Shown: in pieces, positions 18,473 through 27,250 of the stretch
How positions within the stretch are numbered: position 1 is the first letter of the stretch
Layout of the letters: each line of letters begins with the position of its first letter
Notes under the pieces: generated by a model
Told to the model about the DNA's origin: nothing
The model's input: only the letters and a program-made list of their open reading frames with translations
Database searches by the model: none
Program-made: the position numbers and the translations under genes
Assembly (NCBI GenBank): GCA_002360535.1
Contig: DEQR01000021.1
Location: forward strand, 1-52,182
Origin: Thiobacillus sp. UBA3361
GTDB taxonomy: Bacteria; Pseudomonadota; Gammaproteobacteria; Burkholderiales; Thiobacillaceae
Length of the DNA stretch: 52,182 nt
Direction of reading: 5' to 3'

Positions 18473-20599
18473 ATGGCCTATCCTGTGGAGAACCTGCTGC
18501 GCCGGCCGGTGGAGTTCGTCCCGGCCGGGATGTTCTTTCTGGCGGCCCTGGGGATCGTCCTCAACCCGGAAATGTTTCTGCTGCCGCCGGTGCTGGCCTA
18601 CCTGGTCGCCACCGTTCTGATGCTGGTGGCCGGCTGGCGTCTTGCCCTGGGCAGCCGGTTGTTGCGCTACCAGGCCAACCTGCGGCGCCTTCCTCGCTAC
18701 CGCCTTGCCGCCGAGGCCATCCCCTGGTCGGAACAGGGACTGTTCCTGGGCATGGGCTTCGCCTGGGACCGGCGCCACTCCCAGCGGCTGCACGACACCC
18801 GCAACCCAGCCTACCGGGAGCTACTGCGGCCAAGCTGGTTATATCGAGCGGCCCGGCGATTGGAACGTGGTGTAGAAGGCACTGGTTTTGGTTGGCTGGG
18901 CCGGCTCACACGCAGCGAGGCCTGGTGGAACGTGGTGGCGCCGCTTCCCCCGGTGGGGGGCGATGCGGCCATCCACGGCGTGGAGCCGGACGAGGACGCG
19001 GTCTGGATGGACCTCGGCGAGCGGGTGGGCCACATGCTGGTGCTGGGCACCACCCGGGTGGGCAAGACCCGGTTGGCCGAACTCCTCATCACCCAGGACA
19101 TCCGCCGCGGCGACGTGGTGATCGTGTTCGATCCCAAGGGGGATGCCGATCTGCTCAAGCGCATGTACGCCGAGGCCCGGCGCGCCGGCCGGGCGGGCGA
19201 GTTCCACTTCTTCCACCTGGGCTACCCGGAACTGTCCGCCCGCTACAACCCGGTGGGCAGCTTCTCGCGGGTGACCGAGGTGGCCACGCGCATCACCAAC
19301 CAGCTGCCCAAGGAGGGGGAGGGGGCGAACTTCGCCCAGTTCGTCTGGGGCTTCGTGAACGCCATGTCCAAGGCCATGACCGCTTTGGGGCGCACACCGT
19401 CCTACCAGGACATCTACCGATACGCCAACGACATCGAGCCCCTGGTGCTGGACTACTGCCGTTTCTGGCTGGACCGGGACCCACGCGCGGCGGGCTGGCG
19501 CGATGCGGTGGAGGCCCTGGAGGTGGAGCCCAAGTCCCTGGACCGGGCGATGAAGAACCGGGACATGGAGGTGGTGAAGTTGCTGGAGTACATCCGCGCC
19601 AACGATCTCCACGACGACACGGCGGCGAGCCTGATGAAGATCATCAGCTACGAGCAGAGCTACTTCAACAAGCTGGTGGCCTCCCTAATCCCGCTGCTGG
19701 AGAAACTCACCACCGGCAAGGTGGCGGAACTTGTCTCCCCGGACATGAACAAGCTGGACGACACCCGGCCGTTGTTCGACTGGATGGGGGTGATCAACCG
19801 GGGCGGCATCGTCTACGTGGGCCTGGACGCCCTGAGCGACTACGAGGTGGCCGGCGCAGTGGGCAACTCCATGTTCTCCGACCTCACCTCCACCGCCGGG
19901 CGCATCTATAAGCACGGCGAGACCTACGGCCAGTCGGCGCCGGCACCGAAGCGGCGCATCTCCATCCACGCCGACGAGTTCAACGAGCTGATCGGCGACG
20001 AGTTCATCCCGCTGCTCAACAAGGCCGGTGGCGCGGGTTACCAGGTGACGGTCTACACCCAGACCTGGTCGGACGTGGAGGCGCGCATCGGCTCCCGGGC
20101 CAAGGCCCAGCAGATCGGCGGCAACCTGAACACCTTGATCATGCTGCGAGTGAAGAACGCGGATACGGCGAAGATCCTCACCGACCAACTGGACGAGGTG
20201 GAACTGGTGACCACCATGAGCGCCAGCCAGGCCTCGGACAGCAACGACCCCCTGGATTTCTCCGACTTCACCAGCCGCAACGAGGACCGCCTGAGCGCCC
20301 GTGTCGCCCCCATGATCAGCCCGGCCGACCTCACCCGCCTGCCCAAAGGCCAAGCCTTCGCCCTGATCGAGGGCGGTCGGCTTTACAAGCTGCGTCTGCC
20401 CCTGCCGGATGCGGAGCACGACCCCATGATGCCGGAGGACCTGGAGGCGGTGGCGGAGGATATGCGGGGGCGATACGTGCGGGTGACGCCGGGAGAGTTC
20501 TCGCAGGGGACCGGTTGGGTTACCGGGGAGACGCCCCCCTTCGACGGTCCGGACTGGCTGCGCCATGTGGTGGTGGAGGGCAAGGGCAGTGGCTTCTAG
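18473..20599 (+). CDS. traD: Type IV coupling protein TraD (ICE type)
   Basis: 708 residues. Two membrane helices near the N-terminus (about 15-60) precede the hexameric ATPase domain with Walker A GTTRVGKTRL near 190, then VIVFDPKGDADLLKRM, and Walker B-like RISIHADEFNEL near 500; GYQVTVYTQTWSDVEARIGS is typical of the TIGR03743-like ICE TraD branch. It pumps the relaxase-DNA complex to the mating channel. No mating-pair formation genes are present in this window, so transfer would need a helper or genes outside the window. Confidence 0.92.
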   Translation: MAYPVENLLRRPVEFVPAGMFFLAALGIVLNPEMFLLPPVLAYLVATVLMLVAGWRLALGSRLLRYQANLRRLPRYRLAAEAIPWSEQGLFLGMGFAWDRRHSQRLHDTRNPAYRELLRPSWLYRAARRLERGVEGTGFGWLGRLTRSEAWWNVVAPLPPVGGDAAIHGVEPDEDAVWMDLGERVGHMLVLGTTRVGKTRLAELLITQDIRRGDVVIVFDPKGDADLLKRMYAEARRAGRAGEFHFFHLGYPELSARYNPVGSFSRVTEVATRITNQLPKEGEGANFAQFVWGFVNAMSKAMTALGRTPSYQDIYRYANDIEPLVLDYCRFWLDRDPRAAGWRDAVEALEVEPKSLDRAMKNRDMEVVKLLEYIRANDLHDDTAASLMKIISYEQSYFNKLVASLIPLLEKLTTGKVAELVSPDMNKLDDTRPLFDWMGVINRGGIVYVGLDALSDYEVAGAVGNSMFSDLTSTAGRIYKHGETYGQSAPAPKRRISIHADEFNELIGDEFIPLLNKAGGAGYQVTVYTQTWSDVEARIGSRAKAQQIGGNLNTLIMLRVKNADTAKILTDQLDEVELVTTMSASQASDSNDPLDFSDFTSRNEDRLSARVAPMISPADLTRLPKGQAFALIEGGRLYKLRLPLPDAEHDPMMPEDLEAVAEDMRGRYVRVTPGEFSQGTGWVTGETPPFDGPDWLRHVVVEGKGSGF

Positions 20600-21317
20600 G
20601 CGGGGCGAGGGGCTGGCGGCCCACAACTTGTTCCTGTGGCCGCTGAAGCTGGTCTTCTATACCTGGCTTACCCTGGCGCTGATGGCCTTGGCCGCCATGG
20701 GGATGGAGGTCGTCCTGGCCAAGCAGGTCTGGGGTGAGGCCCAGGGATTGACCCAGGCACAGCAGACCCTGAGCCGCGATCTGGCCCTCACCCACGACCT
20801 GCGCCCGGACGCGCCTTTGACCGGACTGGCCCGGACCTGCGCCAGGGGAGTGTACGGTTTCTTTTTCCAGCTGATCCCCATCGAGCGCTGGATGACCAAC
20901 GCGGCCCTGCTGCCGGCCCAGCCCGACGTCACCTACTACGGAGGTGACGTCATCGCCCGGAAGGATTTCGTCTACCCCCTGCAGGACGAGATCTACCTGG
21001 CCATGGTCCGGGCCCAGATCTTCGGGGTCCGGTTGGCCATCCTAATGGGGGCGGCGCCCCTGTTCCTGCTGGTCTGGGCCCTTGGCCTGGTGGACGGGCT
21101 CACCCAGCGCCATATCCGGCGCGCCTGCGCAGGGAGGGAATCCTCCTCCATGTACCACCGTGCCAAGTTCTTCCAGTTCGCGGGGCTGGCCACGGGGGCG
21201 ATGGTCTATCTCATGTGGCCGGTAAGCATCCGGCCGGAGTGGATTGTGCTGCCCCTAGCGTTGCTTACTGGACTGCTGTCGCGGGTGCAGTGGACGTATC
21301 TGAAGAAGTATCTGTGA
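20589..21317 (+). CDS. DUF4400 ICE membrane protein (PFL_4697-like)
   Basis: 242 residues with a first helix near 20-42 and helices near 150-172, 193-212 and 218-236. This family always sits next to traD in PFGI-1-type elements; its function is unknown, probably part of the coupling/transfer apparatus. I chose GTG 20589 (GGAGG 9 nt upstream, overlapping traD by 11 nt); the ATG at 20565 has no RBS. It is the last transfer gene here and converges with the DUF6527 gene. Confidence 0.82.
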   Translation: MASRRGEGLAAHNLFLWPLKLVFYTWLTLALMALAAMGMEVVLAKQVWGEAQGLTQAQQTLSRDLALTHDLRPDAPLTGLARTCARGVYGFFFQLIPIERWMTNAALLPAQPDVTYYGGDVIARKDFVYPLQDEIYLAMVRAQIFGVRLAILMGAAPLFLLVWALGLVDGLTQRHIRRACAGRESSSMYHRAKFFQFAGLATGAMVYLMWPVSIRPEWIVLPLALLTGLLSRVQWTYLKKYL

Positions 21318-21406
21318 TCGCGCCTTGTGGGATCCCGCTTGCCGATCAAGTGCAAACCAGGATTGAAAACAACGTTCCCTAGTCAGTCTACGCATAATGG
21401 ACGCGA

Positions 21407-21877
21407 TCAGTTGGCAAACCACGATTTAATACGCGACCAGAAGTTGACTGGCACCCTGGTTGTTCGGCTGGCGATCCTTGACTTTGAAACAGCTTCAGTG
21501 GGTAGGGTGATGGTGCCATCACTGTGACTCTTGAATTGGTCGTAGTAGGCAGCTTTCGCTTGCTGGTCACGATGGCGTTCCACATCTATCTGTTTGCCAG
21601 ACCAAGGGCTGGCTTCCACGACACGGCTCCGCTTGATGACATAGTGAGACTGGCACTTCTGGTTCCAGTTGCCAATGGATGGGTGAAGAGACACGGATTC
21701 GCCATCGAAAATCATTTTCCAGTCTGTTGGAGTGAACGGCGTCACCACGCGGTCACCACAACCACAGCAGCACGAGTGGACTGCGGTTGCGTATTCCATT
21801 GAAATGTAGAGAACCCCAGGCTCCAACGTGCGCGGAACATTGCGGACGAACCTGTGTTCCAGAGTCTGATGTCGCAT
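21407..21877 (-). CDS. DUF6527-type Cys/His-rich protein of the Ubl operon
   Basis: 156 residues. The core reads EPGVLYISMEYATAVHSCC, then CGCGDRVVTPFTPTDW, then SLHPSIGNWNQKCQSHYVI. H34, C36, C37, C38, C40, C75 and H78 could make one Zn site or a reactive-thiol centre. The family is known as a frequent neighbour of ThiF/multiubiquitin genes; its biochemical job is unknown to me. Given that no separate E2, RING or JAB gene is present, it is a candidate for conjugation partner, deconjugase or effector. ATG 21877 overlaps the E1 stop (TGATG). The C-terminal 40 residues are basic. Confidence 0.8.
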   Translation of the reverse strand: MRHQTLEHRFVRNVPRTLEPGVLYISMEYATAVHSCCCGCGDRVVTPFTPTDWKMIFDGESVSLHPSIGNWNQKCQSHYVIKRSRVVEASPWSGKQIDVERHRDQQAKAAYYDQFKSHSDGTITLPTEAVSKSRIASRTTRVPVNFWSRIKSWFAN

Positions 21878-23058
21878 CACGATTGGTCTCCGTTCAGCAA
21901 CATGCCGCCGTCCGTGGTGTAGGTGGTGTGGTGCTCCTGTTCCAGATCTCGATAGAAGCCGCGCAACTTCTTCCACTTCACGATTGCCAAGCACGCGTTC
22001 AAGGCGTTCAAGTCCGCCACTTGAATGTTGGAAGCATAGACATCCTGACCGCCACCACCCATGAATGAAATGCGGCCTTGGTGCACGTGCTCCCGCTTCT
22101 CCGGTGTGCTCGTCGTGACGCGCAGGATGCCGCCAAGGCTGCCTTTGGTGAGCTCCAGCCCCATACCGACGTCGATGAACGGCACACCGAGCGCTTCGAG
22201 CTTGTCCACGACAGCCCGCTTTTCTTCCCCTGCGTCCATGCTGATGAACGCGAACGTAATGCCCTCAAGGAGACCAAGCGTATCCGCACCCATCTTTACG
22301 GCGTGCGCCACAATGCCGCGATGCATCCGCTCGTAGATGCCCTTCAGGTAGTACACCTTCTTCGGCGCATCGCGCAGTTCATCGAGAGAAGGTGCCCCGG
22401 GCGCACGGAAGGCGTTGTGGGAGAGGAAGTCGTCGTCGTCGAACAGCCGAATTTCCTTCACTGGCGTCTTCGCTACCAAGTCGAGGATGTAGCTCCCAGT
22501 TCCGCCCGCGCCGATGATCCCGACTACCTCGTTCTCCAACTTGCTGGCGAGGGCCCCGATGCCCACCCGGCTTGTCGCGGTATCGAGATAGTTGAAGACG
22601 CTGGGTTCATCGTCATCGTCGGCACCACGAATCAGCCGCGGACTAATTCCGGGCTGTAAGACAGCCGCCGGGCCGGCCAAGATAGTCGCGTAGGTGGCCA
22701 TCTTGGCGTAATAGTCCGGGTAGCCGTCCGGGTTGGGCTTGCTGGAGAAGCTGTGCCGTGCGGTGAGCCCGTGACCGAGGTCGGTGTTGGGCGACGCATG
22801 CGAGATGCCAGGCAATGGCGTTCCGTCCGCATTGCAGGGGAAGTCGCCATCCCAGTGGATGACGTGCGTCTCCGGCTTGCGTGTCCGGTCCCCGGCCAGG
22901 TCCAAGTTGGACACCAGCGTGCCGGTGCGCACACGACGCTGGGCGTCGACATAGGGCACCTCCTGCATGACCAGGAGGCTCCCCTGAATGCGAACGAAGT
23001 AGCCCTCAGCACGCAGCCGGGCCAAGTCGGCATTAAGACTGAACAGTTCGCGTGACAT
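21877..23058 (-). CDS. E1-like ThiF-family adenylyltransferase with N-terminal DUF6791 domain
   Basis: 393 residues. Residues 1-150 are a DUF6791-type domain with THVIHWDGDFPCNADG, and 170-393 form the ThiF/E1 Rossmann domain with the nucleotide loop GAGGTGS (183-189), the acidic LFDDDDF (205-211) and DVGMGLELTKG. An E1 adenylates the C-terminus of a Ubl and passes it on. The only cysteines are C75, in the N-terminal domain, and C356, in a buried helix; the usual thioester Cys of the crossover loop is missing. C75 in an H-x3-W-D-G-x2-P-C-x3-G setting recalls an E2-type site, so a built-in E2 is possible (inference). The start overlaps the multi-Ubl gene by 26 nt; ATG 23070 is an alternative. 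Confidence 0.85.
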   Translation of the reverse strand: MSRELFSLNADLARLRAEGYFVRIQGSLLVMQEVPYVDAQRRVRTGTLVSNLDLAGDRTRKPETHVIHWDGDFPCNADGTPLPGISHASPNTDLGHGLTARHSFSSKPNPDGYPDYYAKMATYATILAGPAAVLQPGISPRLIRGADDDDEPSVFNYLDTATSRVGIGALASKLENEVVGIIGAGGTGSYILDLVAKTPVKEIRLFDDDDFLSHNAFRAPGAPSLDELRDAPKKVYYLKGIYERMHRGIVAHAVKMGADTLGLLEGITFAFISMDAGEEKRAVVDKLEALGVPFIDVGMGLELTKGSLGGILRVTTSTPEKREHVHQGRISFMGGGGQDVYASNIQVADLNALNACLAIVKWKKLRGFYRDLEQEHHTTYTTDGGMLLNGDQS

Positions 23059-23782
23059 TGAAGATAGTCCCATGTTTTTTGACTTCAACAGAGCCGCCCT
23101 CACCCAGTTCACCGTTGTGGGGGTACGACGCCGCGTTGCGGTATGTCATCGAGTACTTGACGTTGGTCTCCGGCGGTGCGTCCGGATACGCCAGCTTGAC
23201 CACCTGCTCGAAGCTGACGTTGTTGTCCGGCACCGTCTCCTCAATGGCGTTGACTACGATGACGAAGCCTGTATGTGGCCGCGGGGCGGTGATGAACCGC
23301 TCAACGCCAGGGGCGTCGAGATTGATCCTATCGTCCGGTTCAATGAGGCGGCCCTCGCCGCCCCGGACCTCCAGGAAAATGGCTGCCCCGGGCGGGGCCT
23401 CGGCGAGGTCGTACAGAACGCTGCCCGGCAGTTCCGGACGGCCCCAGGCCATCTGGTGGTCATTCAAGGCGAACTTGAAGTCGCGGTCCGACTTGAACGC
23501 AATGAAGCGTTCAGCTCCCTTGCCGCGCAGATCCACCGTCTCGTCAAGGCGGATATCCTCAAAATCGCCCGAGGCGAGGAGCGCGTAGAGCAGATAATCG
23601 CCGCGGCGGTCGAGCCCAGCACTGTCCAGGATTTGCCGGCCGGTGGGAACCGGGTCAGGCACGTCGATGTTGCGGAAGGTGAGCCCTTCCAAGCCGAATC
23701 GGATACGGTAGGCGGCAACCTCCCGCAGGGGACGACCCTCACGGATCGCGTCACCAACGTCGTCAAACTCAATGTGTTTCAT
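23033..23782 (-). CDS. Multiubiquitin protein: three tandem ubiquitin-like domains
   Basis: 249 residues containing three beta-grasp repeats at about 24-97 (YRIRFG to ERFIAFK), 101-167 (FKFALND to ERFITAP) and 173-249 (FVIVVN to FNVTRTVQS). The last repeat has the typical multiubiquitin-family ending NVTRT and does not end in Gly-Gly, so it would have to be activated at another C-terminus, processed, or used without classical conjugation. RBS AGAGGACC precedes ATG 23782. It should be the substrate or carrier of the E1-like protein encoded by the next, overlapping gene. Family call is firm; function is inferred. Confidence 0.88.
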   Translation of the reverse strand: MKHIEFDDVGDAIREGRPLREVAAYRIRFGLEGLTFRNIDVPDPVPTGRQILDSAGLDRRGDYLLYALLASGDFEDIRLDETVDLRGKGAERFIAFKSDRDFKFALNDHQMAWGRPELPGSVLYDLAEAPPGAAIFLEVRGGEGRLIEPDDRINLDAPGVERFITAPRPHTGFVIVVNAIEETVPDNNVSFEQVVKLAYPDAPPETNVKYSMTYRNAASYPHNGELGEGGSVEVKKHGTIFNVTRTVQS

Positions 23783-23802
23783 ATGGTCCTCTTAAGTGAT
23801 GC

Positions 23803-23855
23803 GGCGAGGATTTCTCGCCTACGACCCTTTAATCGGACTCACCGGCAGCCGCCGG
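23803..23855 (-). promoter_or_regulatory. Two hairpins between helicase and multi-Ubl genes
   Basis: In the 82-nt gap, GGCGAG/CTCGCC (23803-23808 with 23814-23819) and CCGGC/GCCGG (23842-23846 with 23851-23855) form two short stems. No U-run follows on the minus strand, so they are not an ordinary terminator; mRNA processing, attenuation or lowering expression of the downstream three genes are possible. Confidence 0.35.
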
Positions 23856-23864
23856 TAAACTTTA

Positions 23865-26800
23865 TTAAAACTTTTTTGATAGCGTCCCAGGTGGGACTGC
23901 ACCGCACACGAAGAAGGCTGGGCAGTTTGGGCAAGTTGCGTCCGACGCGTCGGTTCGAAACTGGCCGCCTCGGATGCCGCGCAAAATCTCGCCCAGCTTC
24001 TCTTGGCGGTTGCTCAACTCTCTTGGAGTGAGTGTCAACGCCTTGCTTTCAGCATCCGCCAAGTAGACCAGTTCCACTTCGGCGTTCGGGAACGCCGCTT
24101 GGGCCGCCAGGACAAATGCAGCGGCGCCGACGTCCTTGCTGTCGCGGCTGGGCGCGTGACCGGTTCTCACACGGCGTATGGTCCGCTTTCCGCCTCGCAC
24201 GAGGACATCATCTGGCGTTACCTCTATTTCATGGCGGTCGAACGTGATGCGGAGTGCGGTCGGCGTTTCGATTAGCGCGCCGGTCCTCGACGCCAAGAAG
24301 TACCGGAGCATGGTGGTGGCCATCGCGCGATATTCATCAATGTAGCCATGCTCGTGCAGTCCATGAGCGGCAAACGCTTGAGAAAGCAGTTCTTCCCACT
24401 CAACCGTATGTGCGTTCCCCTGCGCAACGACCGCACGGTAGACCTCACGAATTGCTTCGTGCATCTGCAAGAACGAACTCATGCGATGCCGGCCGCCAAC
24501 CTGAAGCAGATGCGTATAGAGGAATCGCCTTGCACACGACTCGTAAAGCGCGACCGCATCTGAGTTGAACCGTGGGGTCCCAGTGAAGGCGATGGGTATG
24601 TGCACTTCGTCCGACGCGGGAGGCAATATAGTGGTGGGCGTTACGGCACGCCGTTGGACCGGACTGATTCGACCCAGAAACGGCGACAGCGGCCGCGCTC
24701 GCCCATTCGCTGTCGCAGTTGCCCCGTAGAACGCCAGACGGGTCTTCGCCCGGGACATTGCCACGAAGAACAGGCATTCCTGCTCTTCGTTGTGGGCCGC
24801 CCGTGCAATGTCCTCTGCGCTTCCTTGACCGCCTGCGACCATGCCTGCGGGTGGAGGGCACTTCGATGTCCGAAGTGCCCCGGGGATGGAGTCCTTATTG
24901 ACACCGGCAATGTGAACCGCCGGAAACTCCAACCCTTTCGAGCCATGGATCGTCATCAGGCGGACCGCATCAATCCCCTGAGCTGCCGCAGGTAGCTGCC
25001 TCAAGTCTCTGTCATCCCTGAGGCGCAGTAACCTCCTCACACGGTCGGAAAGCCGCTGGATCGGGAGGCCCTGGCCGTTTGGCTGCATCCGCACGAAGTT
25101 CATGAACTGCCAGATGGCAATTCCCTGAGCTTGTTCCGCAACACTGGACGACGATGCGATTCGTGCGGCTTGCCTGGTCCGGTCGAGCAGCAGGGTCGCT
25201 AGCACAGTCCAAGGCTGCGAGGTTGTATCAAACCCGGCAAGGGCATTATGAAGAGCAGCCAGCGCCGCGCACCCGGCCGGAGTGAGGCCTGGAGCGCCAA
25301 GTCGCCAGGCGCCAGCCTCCGCATTGGAGCCCCGAAGGTGTTCGAACAACCGGACTGCATCTTCGAGTCCCATGGCGAATTCCGGCCAGCAGGCGGTGCG
25401 AATCAACCCCATCGCTCGCCTATCCACCAGAAGTGAGAGCACGGCCACGAGGTCCTTCACCTCTGGGCGTTCGAAAAGGCTGCCGAGGAACAGCACGGGC
25501 ACGCCAGCGCGTTCCAGATCACGTCCTGTGTCTGATAGGCGGTCGTTGCCTCGACAAAGGACGGCTTGGTCGCGATAGCAATACCCCATTTCCCGCAGCT
25601 GCTCGATGCTGTCAGCAAGCGCAGATGTGAGCAGCGAGCCTTCCGCCACTGTGATGACTTCTGGCTGTTCACCACTGGACCCGCGACTTGCTACAAGGGA
25701 AGTCGCCCCATCAGCAGTGCTCATGGTGGCCGCGAAGCTGGAGAACGCATCAACGACTTCCGAGGTCGAGCGGTAGTTGATGGTCAAACTGTCGCGGACC
25801 GCTCCCGGAAAATCTTCGCGTCCGAAACGGGCCATGTTGAAAGAGGATGCGCCTCGGAACCGGTAGATCGACTGTTTGGAGTCTCCGACCACCCATAGAT
25901 TTTCACCCGTCGGCTTCAATGCCGACAGCAGTCGCACGCTGCTGCGGTTCACGTCCTGGTATTCATCCACCAGGATGTGGTCGTAGTCTGTCTGGAGTTG
26001 GGCCCGAACCGCGTCGTCTGTCTCAAGGAGGAGAACTGGTCGCATTACGAGGTCACCGAAGTCCACATACCCAGAAACAGCCTTGAGTTCCTCGTAGCGG
26101 GCGTAAAGCCTCGCGACTTCCATTGCCTTCTCGGCAGCCACAACATCTTCCTGGTCCTCTGCCGCTGCGCGCATCGCCTCAGCAAGAGCGAGGTAGCCTG
26201 GAGCATCGACGACCTCATCCTTAGCGCGGGAGACCGCACTCAACATCTCAGCTACGGTTTGCGATGGGTCATAGAGGTTTCGGTAGTGGGTCAGCCCCAG
26301 GCGCGGGAACTCGTTCTCCAACAGTTCAACCGCCTCCGTACGGTCCATCAGGCGAGGATCTGTGGGCAGGCCGCATCTGTCGTTGAACCGCCTGAGGATA
26401 TCCAGGCCAAAGCCATGGAATGTGCCAATCCAGAGGGCAGCCGCTTCTTTTGGGCGCTTCTGTGCAATCCGCTCGGTCATCTCCGCAGCAGCTTTATTGG
26501 AAAAGGTCAGCAGGAGAATTCTTCGAGGGTCGACTCCATCGTCGAGCAAGCTCTCAACGCGAGCAACGAGCGTGCGGGTCTTCCCGGTTCCTGGTCCAGC
26601 CTGAAGCAGGAACGCGACGCCCCGATGTTGGGCTGCATCGCGTTGCTTATCGTTGAGAGGTGTTTCAGTAGGGGCGACTTCAGCGACCACCGGAATGGGC
26701 GGTAGCAGTAGCGCATCTAGCATCTGCTGTGCGACGACTTCAAACGGCGCACCTAGACGCTCCGTGATGTCGGAACAGGTCTGACCTTGAACCACATGCA

Positions 26801-27248
26801 GGTCAACGACCAAAGGTCTGGGTAGGAGAAGCTCCCTCGCAAAGAGGTCCATTTGGACTTCTCGTCGCTGCCGTCGGCTGTAGTCGACAACCCGATCCAT
26901 CCCGACAGGACTGGCCTCGGACGCACGAGCTGGGTCAATCTGGACCGGAGACCCACCGTCTTCCTCGCCGTCACCTAGCTCGGCGTGCCCGATTTCATGC
27001 GCCACCAGGAATGCCCGTTCGAACGGCGTCCCGCAGTTCTCGTGGACGATTAGTGGAATTCCACCATCGAAGGCTGCACGTGCACCATCGAGGAGCGCTG
27101 CCCCGGGGGCGCAAGCTTCTACGGCAATACCGAGCTCGTTGGCTATATCGACCGCGAATTGATAGGGCGACCATGGGTCGCTCCCACGCTCGACTGCTTG
27201 ATCGTGCAGCCGCTTGGCATACTGTCGAGCCAGCTCAACAGCGTCCAT
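23865..27248 (-). CDS. ImmA/IrrE metallopeptidase - UvrD-like helicase - degenerate PD-(D/E)XK fusion
   Basis: 1127 residues in three parts. Residues 1-190: IrrE/ImmA-like zinc peptidase with HEIGH (84-88) and a following FARELLLP helix. Residues 195-900: superfamily 1A helicase with GPGTGKT (218-224), LLLTFSNKAAAEM, VDEYQD (427-432), GDSKQSIYRFRGA, and late motifs MTIHGSKGLEF and FVAMSRAKTRL. Residues 930-1127: AddB/RecB-like nuclease fold with iron-staple cysteines YESCARRF, then C1106-x2-C1109-x5-C1115. The nuclease motif III is altered: RRVRTG stands where DYKTG is usual, so the metal Asp and Lys are lost. It may sense DNA ends or ssDNA and cleave a regulator. Start ATG 27248, 2 nt after the upstream stop. 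Confidence 0.9.
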   Translation of the reverse strand: MDAVELARQYAKRLHDQAVERGSDPWSPYQFAVDIANELGIAVEACAPGAALLDGARAAFDGGIPLIVHENCGTPFERAFLVAHEIGHAELGDGEEDGGSPVQIDPARASEASPVGMDRVVDYSRRQRREVQMDLFARELLLPRPLVVDLHVVQGQTCSDITERLGAPFEVVAQQMLDALLLPPIPVVAEVAPTETPLNDKQRDAAQHRGVAFLLQAGPGTGKTRTLVARVESLLDDGVDPRRILLLTFSNKAAAEMTERIAQKRPKEAAALWIGTFHGFGLDILRRFNDRCGLPTDPRLMDRTEAVELLENEFPRLGLTHYRNLYDPSQTVAEMLSAVSRAKDEVVDAPGYLALAEAMRAAAEDQEDVVAAEKAMEVARLYARYEELKAVSGYVDFGDLVMRPVLLLETDDAVRAQLQTDYDHILVDEYQDVNRSSVRLLSALKPTGENLWVVGDSKQSIYRFRGASSFNMARFGREDFPGAVRDSLTINYRSTSEVVDAFSSFAATMSTADGATSLVASRGSSGEQPEVITVAEGSLLTSALADSIEQLREMGYCYRDQAVLCRGNDRLSDTGRDLERAGVPVLFLGSLFERPEVKDLVAVLSLLVDRRAMGLIRTACWPEFAMGLEDAVRLFEHLRGSNAEAGAWRLGAPGLTPAGCAALAALHNALAGFDTTSQPWTVLATLLLDRTRQAARIASSSSVAEQAQGIAIWQFMNFVRMQPNGQGLPIQRLSDRVRRLLRLRDDRDLRQLPAAAQGIDAVRLMTIHGSKGLEFPAVHIAGVNKDSIPGALRTSKCPPPAGMVAGGQGSAEDIARAAHNEEQECLFFVAMSRAKTRLAFYGATATANGRARPLSPFLGRISPVQRRAVTPTTILPPASDEVHIPIAFTGTPRFNSDAVALYESCARRFLYTHLLQVGGRHRMSSFLQMHEAIREVYRAVVAQGNAHTVEWEELLSQAFAAHGLHEHGYIDEYRAMATTMLRYFLASRTGALIETPTALRITFDRHEIEVTPDDVLVRGGKRTIRRVRTGHAPSRDSKDVGAAAFVLAAQAAFPNAEVELVYLADAESKALTLTPRELSNRQEKLGEILRGIRGGQFRTDASDATCPNCPAFFVCGAVPPGTLSKKF

Positions 27249-27250
27249 GG

